Source: Scleropages formosus
Lineage: Eukaryota; Chordata; Actinopteri; Osteoglossiformes; Osteoglossidae
Assembly: GCF_900964775.1 (NCBI RefSeq)
Contig: NC_041830.1
Location: 9,839,501 to 9,903,500, forward strand
Length of the DNA stretch: 64,000 bases
Direction of reading: 5' to 3'
Shown here: positions 13,664-23,664 of the stretch, piece by piece
Layout: each line of letters starts with the position of its first letter
How positions within the stretch are numbered: position 1 is the stretch's first letter
Position numbers and translations under genes: made by a program
Notes under the pieces: generated by a model
Seen by the model: only the letters and a program-made list of their open reading frames with translations
What the model was told of the DNA's origin: nothing
Database searches by the model: none

Positions 13664-13669
13664 TTTATT
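13664..13669 (-). terminator. polr2i: POLR2I polyadenylation signal AATAAA
   Basis: TTTATT on the plus strand is AATAAA on the minus strand, about 190 bp past the POLR2I stop. A second TTTATT near 13553 could also serve and would nearly overlap the OVOL3 3' end. Confidence 0.5.
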
Positions 13670-13856
13670 CCAGTCAGACGCAGGCCATCACAGGTTTTCC
13701 CCCACAACATCAACATAACGTTAGCAGGAGGTCGAAAGTCATAGTCTGTATATCAATGCAGCCCTTTGAACACTCGGGTCCAAATACGCACAAGACCGGA
13801 GGCGGCTGGATGACTGCAGTGCCGTATGGGTACATGCGTGGTGCCCCTTGTGCCGA

Positions 13857-15594
13857 TCACTCTGTCCAGCGGTGGCCGCAGTGGGGAGCCGTGCACACGT
13901 AATACAGCCGCATGGCATCCTGTGCCACAAACACATGCTTTTCTTAAATACCTGACACAAGAATCACAGACATCTCAAAGTCCAGCCATAATCTAGAGTA
14001 AACTCAGGAAATTGTTCACTTAGAATACACAGAATATTCAATTTACAGCGACGATGTGAAACACGGAGAATACCACACCTCAGCTTTTATGCTGTGAGAC
14101 TGGAAAAACACTGCTTCCTTGTGGCCACACCTGGGAACACAGAGGAACAGAGACCACATATGAATACCTAAGAAAGAACAACAAGAAAGGTGTATCCTGG
14201 TACCGGTGAGAGAAAGAGAGCTCAGCTCCTCAGCGGGACTTACTTTGGACACGGGTGGTCTTCTGTTCGAGGCAGTGTGGGATCCTGAGAGACGTCAGCT
14301 ATGATCTGAGTCAGTTCACTAAGAGGAAGGAGGAAAAATTACAACACGGGTGAACACACGGACAGATGTAGTGCTCGAACCGGTGTGAAAGCAGCATCGG
14401 GGCAGGACCCCACTCACTCGACCTCGTGTGTGATCTTATTCACGTAGATGCAGCTGTTGTCCGCTTCCTGCTGATAGTCACAGTTTCTGCACTGAGGATA
14501 AGAAGAAAAGAGAACGTAAGCATTTTTCCTGAAGGCTGTTGGTCCAGGCTGGGGTCCCACTCCCTGTTAATGCTGCAGTTCCCTTAATCAAGGTGCTTAC
14601 CATGAATTGGTACAGTAAAAACTACCGAGATGTACATTTACATTTATTCACTTAGCAGACGCTTTTGTCCAAAAGTGACTTACAACGGATACTATGTAGT
14701 GTTACTAGCCCACACACCTATTCACCAAGGCGACTTACTACACTGCTAGATACACTACTTACAAGGAGCTACTCATCCATGCATCAGTGAAACACACACA
14801 CTCTGACACACACACTAGGGGAACCTGAACAGCATGTCTTTGGACTGTGGGAGGAAACCAGAGCACCCAAAGACTTACACCGCTAGATACACTACTTACA
14901 AGGAGCTACTCATCCGTACATCAGTGGAACACACTCTCCCTGTCACTCACACACTATGGGGGAACCTGAACAGCATGTCTTTAGAGTGTGGGAGGAAACC
15001 AGAGCACCTAGAGGAAACCCACGCAGACAAGGACATGCAAACTCCACACAGACTGAGCGGGGATCGAACCCACATTCTCTCGCACTACAGCAGCGCTACT
15101 CGCTGTGCCACCGTGCCGCGCCAGATCATAAATACAGTGATTTACCTATAAATTTACCAACAATGATTTACATGATCATGTAAATCACTGTTGTAAACTG
15201 CTAGTTAGTTAGTGTAAACACGAAATTAAATTGCCATGGAGGAAAGTACTAGTACTACCGGATAAAAATAAAATTAATAGTTCTAAACATTAAATTTTCT
15301 GAGATTCTATGGTATAATAAATAAAGTATAAATTGCTCGCGTTTGAGGAGCCGCACGAGTCCCCCGCTCACTCACCGCGTAAAGCAGGATGCGGTTCTCC
15401 TTGTCCTCCTTCGGGTACAACATGTTGTTGCTACAAAAAGAACACAGTCACTGTTTTACGGCACGATATTGTTGTTAGACTGGACTGGTAACGGATTTCA
15501 AATCAAATGCTAAGCGAGTTCTTCTTCCTCACCATTCCTGACAGAAGCGGATTCCCACAAAGCCGGGTTCGTAAGTGCCGCCCTCCAGGTCCAT
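13857..15594 (-). CDS. polr2i: RNA polymerase II subunit RPB9
   Basis: RPB9 sits on the RNA polymerase II jaw and helps start-site choice, fidelity and transcript cleavage with TFIIS. Exons on the minus strand are 15594-15533, 15430-15376, 14491-14418, 14318-14244, 14130-14079 and 13919-13857. They join in phase to 126 residues, against 125 in human. The N-terminal zinc ribbon is built by FCQECNNMLYP and [14 protein letters not shown], the C-terminal one by [18 protein letters not shown] and [15 protein letters not shown], which ends the protein. All six exons have good GT-AG sites. Intron 2 holds a SINE. A nested LINE/Copia insertion begins about 250 bp upstream of the start codon, close to or inside the promoter. 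Identification is secure. Confidence 0.97.
14525..14631 (+). mobile_element. SINE (family B) fragment in POLR2I intron 3
   Basis: Contains a weak family B body (CCCTTAATCAAGGTGCTTACC, TGGTACAGTAAAAACTACC) joined directly to the tail of the next element. Confidence 0.45.
14632..15122 (-). mobile_element. tRNA-derived SINE (family C) with an internal duplication, in POLR2I intron 2
   Basis: On the minus strand it starts GGCACGGTGGCACAGCGAGT, has a B box GGTTCGATCCC, a central region with GTGGGAGGAAACC and GCATGCAAACTCC-like sequence, and a tail AAAGCGTCTGCTAAGTGAAT. About 135 bp of the middle (14740-14870) is repeated in tandem (14876-15010), so this copy is longer than those at 27 and 38 kb. 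The central region resembles that of V-SINE-like elements; the family name is not certain. Confidence 0.8.
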
Positions 15595-15699
15595 CGTTGC
15601 TGCACGAAATCGCAAAGAAGTCCGGGACAAAAATCTCAATCAATAATAAAATAAAACAAACTTAGTACGAGACGGAAAAGCAGCTGCTCGCTTTACTGC

Positions 15700-15846
15700 A
15701 GTACTAACTTCGCCAAAAGCGCAACTCGGACGTCTTCCGGTTAGCTCGAGCGAGACACTGCGTGGTGCTGCCCCCAGGCGGCCGGGAGGAACAAAGCACA
15801 GCAGATGATTTTTATTATTAAATTCTCAATAATAAAAATAAAACAC
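15700..15846 (-). promoter_or_regulatory. polr2i: POLR2I proximal promoter region
   Basis: The stretch upstream of the POLR2I start codon carries CTTCCGG (about 15733-15739), an ETS-type site, then the CTCF-like motif at 15765-15785. At 15847 the LINE insertion begins, so everything beyond was moved 4.7 kb away. The transcription start is not mapped. Confidence 0.45.
15765..15785 (-). promoter_or_regulatory. CTCF-like site, copy 1
   Basis: The minus strand reads CCGCCTGGGGGCAG, one base off the CTCF core consensus CCGCGNGGNGGCAG. The same 21 bases occur at 20769-20789. Binding is inference from the motif. Confidence 0.45.
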
Positions 15847-15971
15847 ACAAGGTTAGGGAAATCTCTTTCAGGATTGTACACAAATTCTATCCTGTCAAGC
15901 ATTTTCTTAGCAGATTCAAGGATGGGATTGATGTAAATTGTCCTTTTTGTAGCCTTCGCGCAGAGACGGTG

Positions 15972-16183
15972 TGTTGGAGATTCTATTCAGTGTGCTCTCA
16001 TGTTGGTGAAGTATCGATCACATGACCTTTGTTGTGCGTGATGTGTTCTGATGAAGCACGTACGTAAATAAATGTTCTCCCCTTCCGGTTTAAGCAAACC
16101 GATGGTGTGAACGTGTACTTTGCTACCTCCGTTAAGTATAATCTATTTACCACTTCTCAAACGCAGAGATGGCTGCGCCAACA
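15972..16183 (+). repeat. 5' LTR of the Copia element
   Basis: 212 bp, starting TGTTGGAGAT and ending GCGCCAACA. Contains an AATAAA within ACGTAAATAAATGTTC, a possible polyadenylation signal. By eye almost identical to the 3' LTR. Confidence 0.92.
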
Positions 16184-16198
16184 GGTTATGGGCCCAGC
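16184..16198 (+). other. Primer binding site matching the anticodon arm of initiator tRNA-Met
   Basis: GGTTATGGGCCCAGC begins at the first base after the 5' LTR. It is the exact reverse complement of GCTGGGCCCATAACC, the anticodon stem and loop of vertebrate initiator tRNA-Met, recalled from the known tRNA sequence. Several Copia elements, first shown for Drosophila copia, prime from such an internal half-tRNA and not from the tRNA 3' end. Confidence 0.75.
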
Positions 16199-19100
16199 GA
16201 GAAGTAGGTAATAGACTGAGTAGACTGTGTTTCGACGGAGACGAAAAGAATTACGAACTTTGGGAGACAAAGTTTTTGGGGCACCTGCGTTTGCTGGGAC
16301 TAAAAGAGACCATATATATTATTGAAAGTCCCCACACCGAGCGATAGAGACAGCGCGGACGAAGATGAGATTGACGACACTGATAAAAATGAAGAAGCTT
16401 ACGCGGAATTGATCCAGTTTTTGGATGATAAAAGTCTTTCCCTTATAATGAGAGAAGCCGCAGATGACGGAAGAAAGGCGCTGCAAATACTGAGGGGCTA
16501 CTATGCAGGAAAAGGGAAGCCGCGAATTATTAACCTGTACACAGAATTAACATCCCTTCAGAAAACTGCAAAGGAAAGTATTACGGATTACATTATTCGG
16601 GCAGAAACAGCCATTACCGCTCTGAGGAATGCTGAGGAGACGCTCAGTGACGGACTGTTGATTGCAATGATTCTTAAAGGTTTGCCAGAATCGTTTAAAC
16701 CATTCGCAGTTCATGTAACACAGAGTGATGAAACTATGACTTTTGCAGAATTTAAGACAAAGCTCAGAAGTTTTGAAAACACTGAAAAGTATGCTAGGTC
16801 AAATGACGACAACGTTATGAAAGCGAGTGGTGCAGCTCCTGTGAGAAGAGGAGAGAGAGAGAAAAACGCAGACCCTTATAATATTACATGTTATAATTGC
16901 GGTCAAAAAGGACATAAAGCCTGGAGATGTCCAAATGAACGTCGTAAAAGTCAAAAACAGTGGTGTAGCTATTGCAAAAGCTCAACACACAAAGACGCAT
17001 CTTGCAGACGCAAAAGAAGAGACGACGCAAAACAAGCGACGCATGAAGAGGACGCAGATAAACATGCTGCATTTGTCTTCAAAACGTGTGATTATCAACT
17101 AGACGGGCTGAAACATAAAGGGCTAATGGTTGATACGGGAGCAACATCACACATAATTACCGACATCGGAAAGTTTAAGAAATTTGACGAGACTTTCCAA
17201 ACGGGCAAACATTTCATTGAGCTTGCGGACGGGACAAGAGCGAGTGGCGTTGCGCTGAAGAGAGGTGACGCGGAGATATGCTTGATTGACAGTGAAGGAA
17301 AGCAAGTGAGTACAACGCTAAAGAAAGCACTGTACATTCCTTCATATCCACAAGACATATTCTCTGTTAAAGCAGCGACTGGCAACGGGGCTTCTGTTCG
17401 TTTTCGACAAGGACATAACGAGCTCATCCACAAGGATGGCACGAGATTTGAAATAAAAGAGTATAATAGACTGTACTATCTAAACACTATAGACATTCAA
17501 ACTTGGCACGAAATCCTCGGCCACTGCAACTATGATGATGTTTCCAAGTTGCCAGATATTGTGGAAGGAATGGAAATCAAAGGAAAGATTGACAAGTCCA
17601 AACTGCACTGTGAAATCTGCACACAAGGCAAATTTGTGCAAAGCAGGAACAGAGAACCCGATGCACGTGCCAAAGTCCCACTTGAACTTGTGCACACAGA
17701 CTTGGCTGGTCCTATTCAACCAGAGGCTAAAGATGGTCACAGGTATGCACTTGTATTTGTTGATGATTTCTCAGGCACAATATTTGTTTACTTCCTGAAA
17801 GCGAAAAGTGACACTGTAAAGGCTACGGAAAAATTCCTAGCAGACACTGCTCCTTATGGTACTGTAAAGTGCATTAGGTCAGATAATGGCACTGAATTCA
17901 CAGCAACAAATTTTCGGTCATTGCTAAGCAAAAATCGCATTAAACATGAGACCTCTGCACCGTATTCACCCCACCAAAACGGTACTGCTGAAAGAAGTTG
18001 GCGAACATTGTTTGAAATGGCCAGATGCATGCTCATTGAGAGTAAATTACCAAAAGAGTTATGGACTTACGCTGTGATGACTGCTGCAGTAATTCGCAAC
18101 AGATGCATTAATAACAGAGTAAAGCAGACTCCATACTACATGTTGACAGGAAGAAAACCAGATCTTTCAAAGATGAGAATTTTTGGATCCATGTGCTATG
18201 CATACAAACACGACAGAAAGAAGCTAGATTCACGTTGTGAGAAGGGAATATTTGTTGGGTATGACAAGAATAGCCCTTCATACCTAGTGTATTACACAGA
18301 CACTGGAAGAGTCCTTAAACACAGGCTTGTCAAATTCTTCAAGAAATGTGCTGTCGAGCAGCAAACTCAAACTGACCCACAAATACCAGATGAGGATGTT
18401 TATGGGGGAAGTTATTTGCCATCTAAGATAACAATGAAACATATAAGGCTAGATATGTTGCTAAGGGTTATAGTCAAGTAATGGGAAGAGACTATAAGGA
18501 AACCTTTTCTCCAACAGCAAATATCACATCAGTTCGTGTCTTGATGCAAATGGCAGCACAGTATGACCTTGTTCTACATCAGATGGATGTGAAAACGGCT
18601 TACTTACATGCTCCAATTGATTGTGAGATCTATGTGGAACAGCCAGAAGGTTTTGAGGTAAAATCGAATACTGGTGAAAAACTTGTCTGTAAACTGAACA
18701 AGTCATTGTATGGTCTGAAACAGTCAGGTAGAAACTGGAATAAGTTACTGCATGATTACCTGAGTGAAAATGACTTTATGCAAAATCCTGCAGACTCTTG
18801 TGTCTACAGCAGACAAACTGGAAAAGAGAGAGTGATGCTAATAATCTGGGTTGATGATCTGATTATTGCTTCTAGTACCAACGAGTTACTAAATGATGTG
18901 AAAAGGATGCTGACAGCTAAATTCAAGATGAAAGACCTTGGTAAATTGAAACATTTCCTAGGCATTGATTTTGAGCAAATGGATGGAGTTGTGACAATGA
19001 ATCAAAAGGGGTACATCTTAAAAATACTGGAAAGGTTCAACATGTCGAATAGTAAGTCCAGATCGACCCCATGTGAACAAAAGCTAGAGTATAACGGTGA

Positions 19101-19865
19101 TGGAAACTCTGTAAACCACACAAAGTATCGTGAAGCAGTAGGTAGTTTGATCTATCTAATGACATGTACTAGACCAGATCTTAGTTGGGCTGTGAGTAAA
19201 TTGTCTCAATCTATGTCAAAACCAAATGAGCAACACTGGTGTACAGTGAAACATGTGATGAGGTATCTGAAAGGTACAGTAAACCAAGAACTGACGTACA
19301 AGAAGAGTAACGAGAAGCTGAAACTTACGGCATACAGCGATGCTGACTGGGCATCAGATCCAAATGACAGACGAAGTACGACTGGATACTGTTTTAGTCT
19401 AACCAAAAATGGTCCCCTCATTTCCTGGAAGTCAAAGAAGCAGCCTACAGTTGCTTTGTCAACATGCGAAGCGGAATATATGGCACTGGCTGCGACCACA
19501 CAAGAAAGTCTGTACCTTGTACAATTGATGAATGGACTGGAAAATGGATGTCAGTATGCACCGGTAAAAATCTTTGAGGATAACCAAGGTGCAATTGCTC
19601 TTTCCAAAAACCCTGTTTGTCGACAAAGATGTAAACACGTTGACGTTAGGTACCACTTCATTCGATCAGCAATTAGTGATGGTAAAATAACAATTGAGTA
19701 CTGTCCAACAACAGAAATGGTTGCTGATGTGATGACTAAACCAATGACGAAGTATAAGAAAGAAAAGTTTGAAAGCTTTATGTTTGGGGCATAAATGTTG
19801 CTGATACATGAATGTAACTGTGTTGTATTGTAAATGGACCTGTAGAGAATGAGAGCAAGTGGGGG

Positions 19866-20077
19866 TGTTGGAGATTCTATTCAGTGTGCTCTCATGTTGG
19901 TGAAGTATCGATCACATGCCCTTTGTTGTGCGTGATGTGTTCTGATGAAGCACGTACGTAAATAAATGTTCTCCCCTTCCGGTTTAAGCAAACCGATGGT
20001 GTGAACGTGTACTTTGCTACCTCCGTTAAGTATAATCTATTTACCACTTCTCAAACGCAGAGATGGCTGCGCCAACA
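19866..20077 (+). repeat. 3' LTR of the Copia element
   Basis: 212 bp, same ends as the 5' LTR. Preceded by a short purine-rich tract with GGGGG, the likely plus-strand primer. Confidence 0.92.
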
Positions 20078-20446
20078 CGGTGCCTCACCTCTTTTGGCAC
20101 TGCCGTTATACCAAACAGCTATGGAGAGATGTCTCAAAATTTATTATTGATAAATTGTGTAAGGATTTTGCTTTGTATTATAAATGTGTACTCTTTGGGT
20201 TCTTCCGTTTTGATAAGCACACAGAGAAACAGATTAATTTATTAATCGTTTTGGCTAAATATCATACACACAGGTCAAAATTTGCTAATAAAAAGCCTGT
20301 ATTTTCTGTTTTTCTTAAAGAAGTTAAGCAGTACATTGACACTATCAAGGAGTGTGATAATAAGAAGGATATTAAGACTGTTTCTTATTGTGATATTTTT
20401 AAGGTCTTGATGTAATGTTTGGTTATTGGAGTGTTTTATAATTTAC

Positions 20447-20479
<33 letters not shown>

Positions 20480-20768
20480 ACCCCTGGCTAGGTTGATTGT
20501 TCTGAATTAATGTTCTGGTATTGTGTGTGATTTTTTCAATAAAAAAAATATATATAAATACTTCCTGAATTATTTAAAAAAAAAATTAAAAAATAAATAA
20601 AAATAAAACACGGAAGGAAGCAGTAAACAAACTAAACAAGTAGAACAAACAAAACAAATTCCACTGTGGCAAAAAACAGACTGCACGAAAAGCTTGACGT
20701 AGCTCCCTTTTAGTCTTCGTACGGTAAACGAAGACTTGGTCCCTTGGAGTGAAGCGGGACAGAGGCGA

Positions 20769-20789
20769 GTGCTGCCCCCAGGCGGCCGG
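20769..20789 (-). promoter_or_regulatory. CTCF-like site, copy 2
   Basis: Identical over 21 bases to 15765-15785 and in the same orientation. Before the LINE inserted, the two sites would have been about 240 bp apart. Confidence 0.45.
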
Positions 20790-21084
20790 AGGAACGAAAC
20801 TACATGCAGTCAATGGGGATGGGATGGGTGGCAGGAAGATGATGATGTATGTGGGTTATATTGTATGTTATTGTAAAATTCATCACCAGTATTACTCCGC
20901 AGTCATAATTAATCTATATTAATAAACACTAATGGGGCCAATATCAATTGTCACCTGAAAATATACAGAATGCCACAGTAAAATTCCTTGATATTTCATA
21001 AGCAAATGGTATGACCCTTACTGACTTGCTAATACAAGTAATGGGAAATAATGAGTTCATTCATTCTTGTAGCTCATGCTCTTC

Positions 21085-21300
21085 TTCATATATACATTAC
21101 ATTTATTCATTTATCTTATGTTTTTCCGAGCGAATCATAATGTTAAGCTGCCTACAGTTACTTACCCATTTATACAGCTGGGTCATTTTACTGGAGTAAT
21201 TTAGGCTAAGTACCCTGCTCAAGGGTACTGCAGCTTGGGTGGGATTCACACCTGCCACTTTTGGGTACAAACGCAGTAGGTATAACCAATACACTACCAG
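21085..21300 (-). mobile_element. SINE (family B), minus strand
   Basis: Tail side TTACATTTATTCATTTATC, middle TACCCATTTATACAGCTGGG and CTCAAGGGTACTGCAGCTTG, head end with CCAATACACTACCAGCTGCC. Confidence 0.8.
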
Positions 21301-21309
21301 CTGCCACTT

Positions 21310-21485
21310 GTTCAAAGGGACTTATGTTAAGCACCTTACCATAATTTATCAAACTCTAAAGCTGGGTAATTTTTACTATACCACTTTAGGGTAAAAACCT
21401 TCATCAACAGCACTATAGCAGGAGCAGGGACTCAAACCCAAGCCCTGTAAGTGAATGGTAGCTGCTCTAACCGTTATTCTCCCAG
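21310..21485 (-). mobile_element. SINE (family B), minus strand, adjacent copy
   Basis: Second reversed copy directly after the previous one: TCAAACTCTAAAGCTGGGTA, ACTTTAGGGTAAAAACCTTC, and a head with CAAACCCAAGCCCTG. Confidence 0.7.
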
Positions 21486-21540
21486 CTCTTTATAATCTAT
21501 TACCTTTACCATGACTAATTAAAAATTTAATGCATTATAA

Positions 21541-21748
21541 AGTGTGGGGCGTGGTGGCGCAGTGGGTTGGAGTGGGTGCTGCTCTCTGGTGGGTCTAGGG
21601 TTTGAGTCCCGCTTGGGGTGCCTTGCGATGGACTGGCGTCCCGTCCTGGGTGTGTCCCCTCCTCCTCCAGCCTTATACCCTGTGTTGCTGGGTTAAGCTC
21701 CAGCTCCCTGCAACCCTATATGGGACAAGTGGTTTCAGATGGTGTGTG
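21541..21748 (+). mobile_element. tRNA-derived SINE (family A) with target duplication
   Basis: Head GGTGGCGCAGTGGGTT and B box GGTTTGAGTCCC, then GGGGTGCCTTGCGATGGACT, GTCCCGTCCTGGGTGTGTCC and TGGGACAAGTGGTTTCAGA, ending in (GT)n. TGCATTATAA occurs just before (21531-21540) and just after (21749-21758), a 10-bp target duplication. Confidence 0.88.
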
Positions 21749-21881
21749 TGCATTATAATGTAACCCGTGTGTTCAATATGTGCAGTAAATCATCCCTAGT
21801 GTTGGATAAATTTTCTCTTTACAAATTATGTGGTGCACACTATTAACAATCAAAGTTACTGTGTTTTGTGGAATAAAAACT

Positions 21882-22094
21882 CTCACACACACACATCTGT
21901 TTGTCCCATACGGGGTCATGGTGAGCCAGAGCCTAACCTGGCAACACAGGGCATAAGGCTGGGGTGGAGGGGACACACCCAGGACAGGACACCAGTCTGT
22001 CGCAAGGTACCCCCAAGCGGGACTCGAACCCGAGACCCACTGGAGAGCAGGACCCAGTCAGACCCACTGCGCCACTGCGCCACCGCACCCCCCC
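21882..22094 (-). mobile_element. SINE (family A), minus strand
   Basis: Reverse of the 21541 copy: TTGTCCCATACGGGGTCA at the tail side and GGGACTCGAACCCGAGACCC, then CGCCACTGCGCCACCGC, at the head side. A (CA)n run marks the tail. Confidence 0.88.
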
Positions 22095-23129
22095 TAAAAA
22101 CTCCCCCAATTAGCAAATTTTCCATTATTACTGTCGCTCAGGCAAGACCAACTGTCACATTTTGGGAAAACAGTTTTGCTCATACCGCCCAGACAAAGTA
22201 GTCTTTAATACAACACAATGAACTCAAAGTACACGAGTGATTCACAAACTGGTTTATTTGTGTTAAAAGAATCGATTTCAAAAGTTTGGTGATCATGAGT
22301 GAGCAATAATAGAATCTTAAATATTTCTCTGTATTAAAATAAAATGCCTAGAAAATTTTTTTTTAAAAAAAGACAAACATTCTCAATATATTACTGACAC
22401 CTGTAATTACCTGGTGAAGGTCATGCACTAACTGAAATATTGCACGCTTTTGTCAAACTCACTCACAAACATTACATACCACCCTCTGCCACATGCTCCT
22501 CTCGAACCCTGGCTCCGTGCCTGTGCATTGCTCGGTGAACGTCACGTGCACTCGTGAACTTGTGTTAATAGGAGACCGGGTTCGTCCCTTCGACCCCAGA
22601 CTGGGGGTCCCATCTCCGAAGCGCCGCCCTCCAGCAGGGCCCGTTTCGCCTTTGCTGCCTGTCTCTGACCTCTGACCTCTGACACAGCAACGCCACTGGC
22701 TGTCCCCCTGAGCAACCAGCTCTATAAAGAGGTTATTATTACATATCACAGTGCCACTATTAACACACAGAGAGGAGAAAACAGAGCTCTGCATGTGAAG
22801 ACATCAGAGTGGAAGTTTCAAACAGTGTAAACACTAATACTGCTTCATAAAAACACAAGGGATGAAGAAAGATGGTCGTGGGATGTGACCGACTGTCATA
22901 CCGCAGCCCTCGCCCCTCGTTGGCCGCTTCTCCTCCTCGTCTTTCGCTTCCGATTTACAGTACAGCGCTAACCGAGAACCAGACAATTGGTCCTATAATT
23001 AAGACTTCATGAGAATCATTCACGATGTACACTGGCTCCTCGTGTCCCAGAAGGCTGAGTTCTGAATTTTTCAAGACTTGCTTTCCAGTTTATCTATTTT
23101 ATTGCATTTCTTCACCTCTCTTTTTTGTA

Positions 23130-23490
23130 ACACTTCTGTCCGGAGCGAACGTGGCCTGTGTTTGCCCTCTGAGCCGAAGGATCGGGGTAAATGGCACTCA
23201 GAGTAGGAGCGCGGGACCATCTGAATCCAACTCACTCCCCCAGTGTTTACAGGCCACGTCTGGTGTTCCTGGGTGTCGGTGATCAGTAGCAAGATGAGGA
23301 TCGCTGCGCATTTATGGGATGAATCGGTCAAAATCAGCACGGAATAGAGGTTTATGGAGACGATGCATTTTCAATTAGTTTGCGGTTTCAGTTTCAAACG
23401 TGGCACAAAGTGAATAAAAATATTTTTAATGTATTTTTATGAGCTGTAGCAACATTTGAGGTTTTCATAGAACCTCACCAGCGAAATGAT
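23130..23490 (+). repeat. Dispersed repeat family D, copy 1
   Basis: Shares GGGACCATCTGAATCCAACT, CAGTGTTTACAG, CTGGTGTTCCTG, TTATGGGATGAAT and GTTTATGGAGACGATGCATT with copies at 30.57 and 37.64 kb, all in the same orientation. No terminal repeats or coding part are visible. The family is unknown to me. Confidence 0.65.
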
Positions 23491-23603
23491 GGCACGGCAT
23501 CTGTTTTATTACCTTTTTATTCATTGTAACCTAGTGGCTTTGGAGAAAATGAGCTGCGAAGAGACTTCTGGTCCAAACTGTGTTCAGAAATTGAGGAGCC
23601 AGT

Positions 23604-23604
<1 letters not shown>

Positions 23605-23661
<57 letters not shown>
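23605..23661. repeat. (CA)n microsatellite
   Basis: About 28 uninterrupted CA units. Confidence 0.95.

Positions 23662-23664
<3 letters not shown>

Larger units (their letters stand above)
15967..20082 (+). mobile_element. Ty1/Copia LTR retrotransposon, near-whole fossil, with its 5-bp target duplications
   Basis: The element proper is 15972-20077. It is bounded by two 212-bp LTRs starting TG and ending CA, and flanked by the duplication CGGTG (15967-15971 and 20078-20082). Parts in order: primer site after the 5' LTR; gag with a CCHC knuckle (CYNCGQKGHKAWRC) near 16.9 kb; protease (MVDTGATSH) near 17.1 kb; integrase with an HHCC-like head and core (HTDLAGP, SDNGTEF) near 17.5-18.2 kb; reverse transcriptase near 18.5-19.2 kb (VDDLIIAS); RNase H near 19.3-19.75 kb (SDADWASD, STCEAEYMAL); purine-rich tract before the 3' LTR. 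Integrase before reverse transcriptase marks Copia, not Gypsy or a retrovirus. It looks nearly whole, with about two apparent breaks in the coding part. The near-identical LTRs suggest a young insertion. Confidence 0.93.
15847..20595 (+). mobile_element. 5'-truncated L1-like LINE, split by a Copia insertion
   Basis: A perfect 16-bp duplication AATAAAAATAAAACAC lies at 15831-15846 and 20596-20611, as expected of L1 target-primed insertion. Between lie the last part of an L1-type ORF2 (15847-15971 and 20083-20415), a 3' UTR with a T28 run (20448-20475) and an A-rich tail. The frame reads VNCPFCSLRAETV up to the Copia insertion and PHLFWHCRYTKQLWRDV after it, so a C-x2-C...H-x4-C knuckle typical of the L1/Tx1 C-terminus is split. 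It ends near DIFKVLM and a stop at 20413-20415. Only the last few hundred bases of the LINE were ever inserted here, so it was never able to move again. Confidence 0.85.

Noticed and set aside
15972-20077. Endogenous retrovirus or Gypsy element
   Set aside because: Integrase precedes reverse transcriptase, there is no envelope part, and the primer site and 5-bp duplication fit Ty1/Copia.
22459-22794. Collagen-like open frame on the minus strand
   Set aside because: A few G-x-y steps occur by chance in GC-rich DNA; no regular triplet run, splice sites or flanking exons.
23605-23661. CRISPR-like or structured repeat array
   Set aside because: Simple (CA)n microsatellite; no spacer-repeat pattern anywhere in the window.
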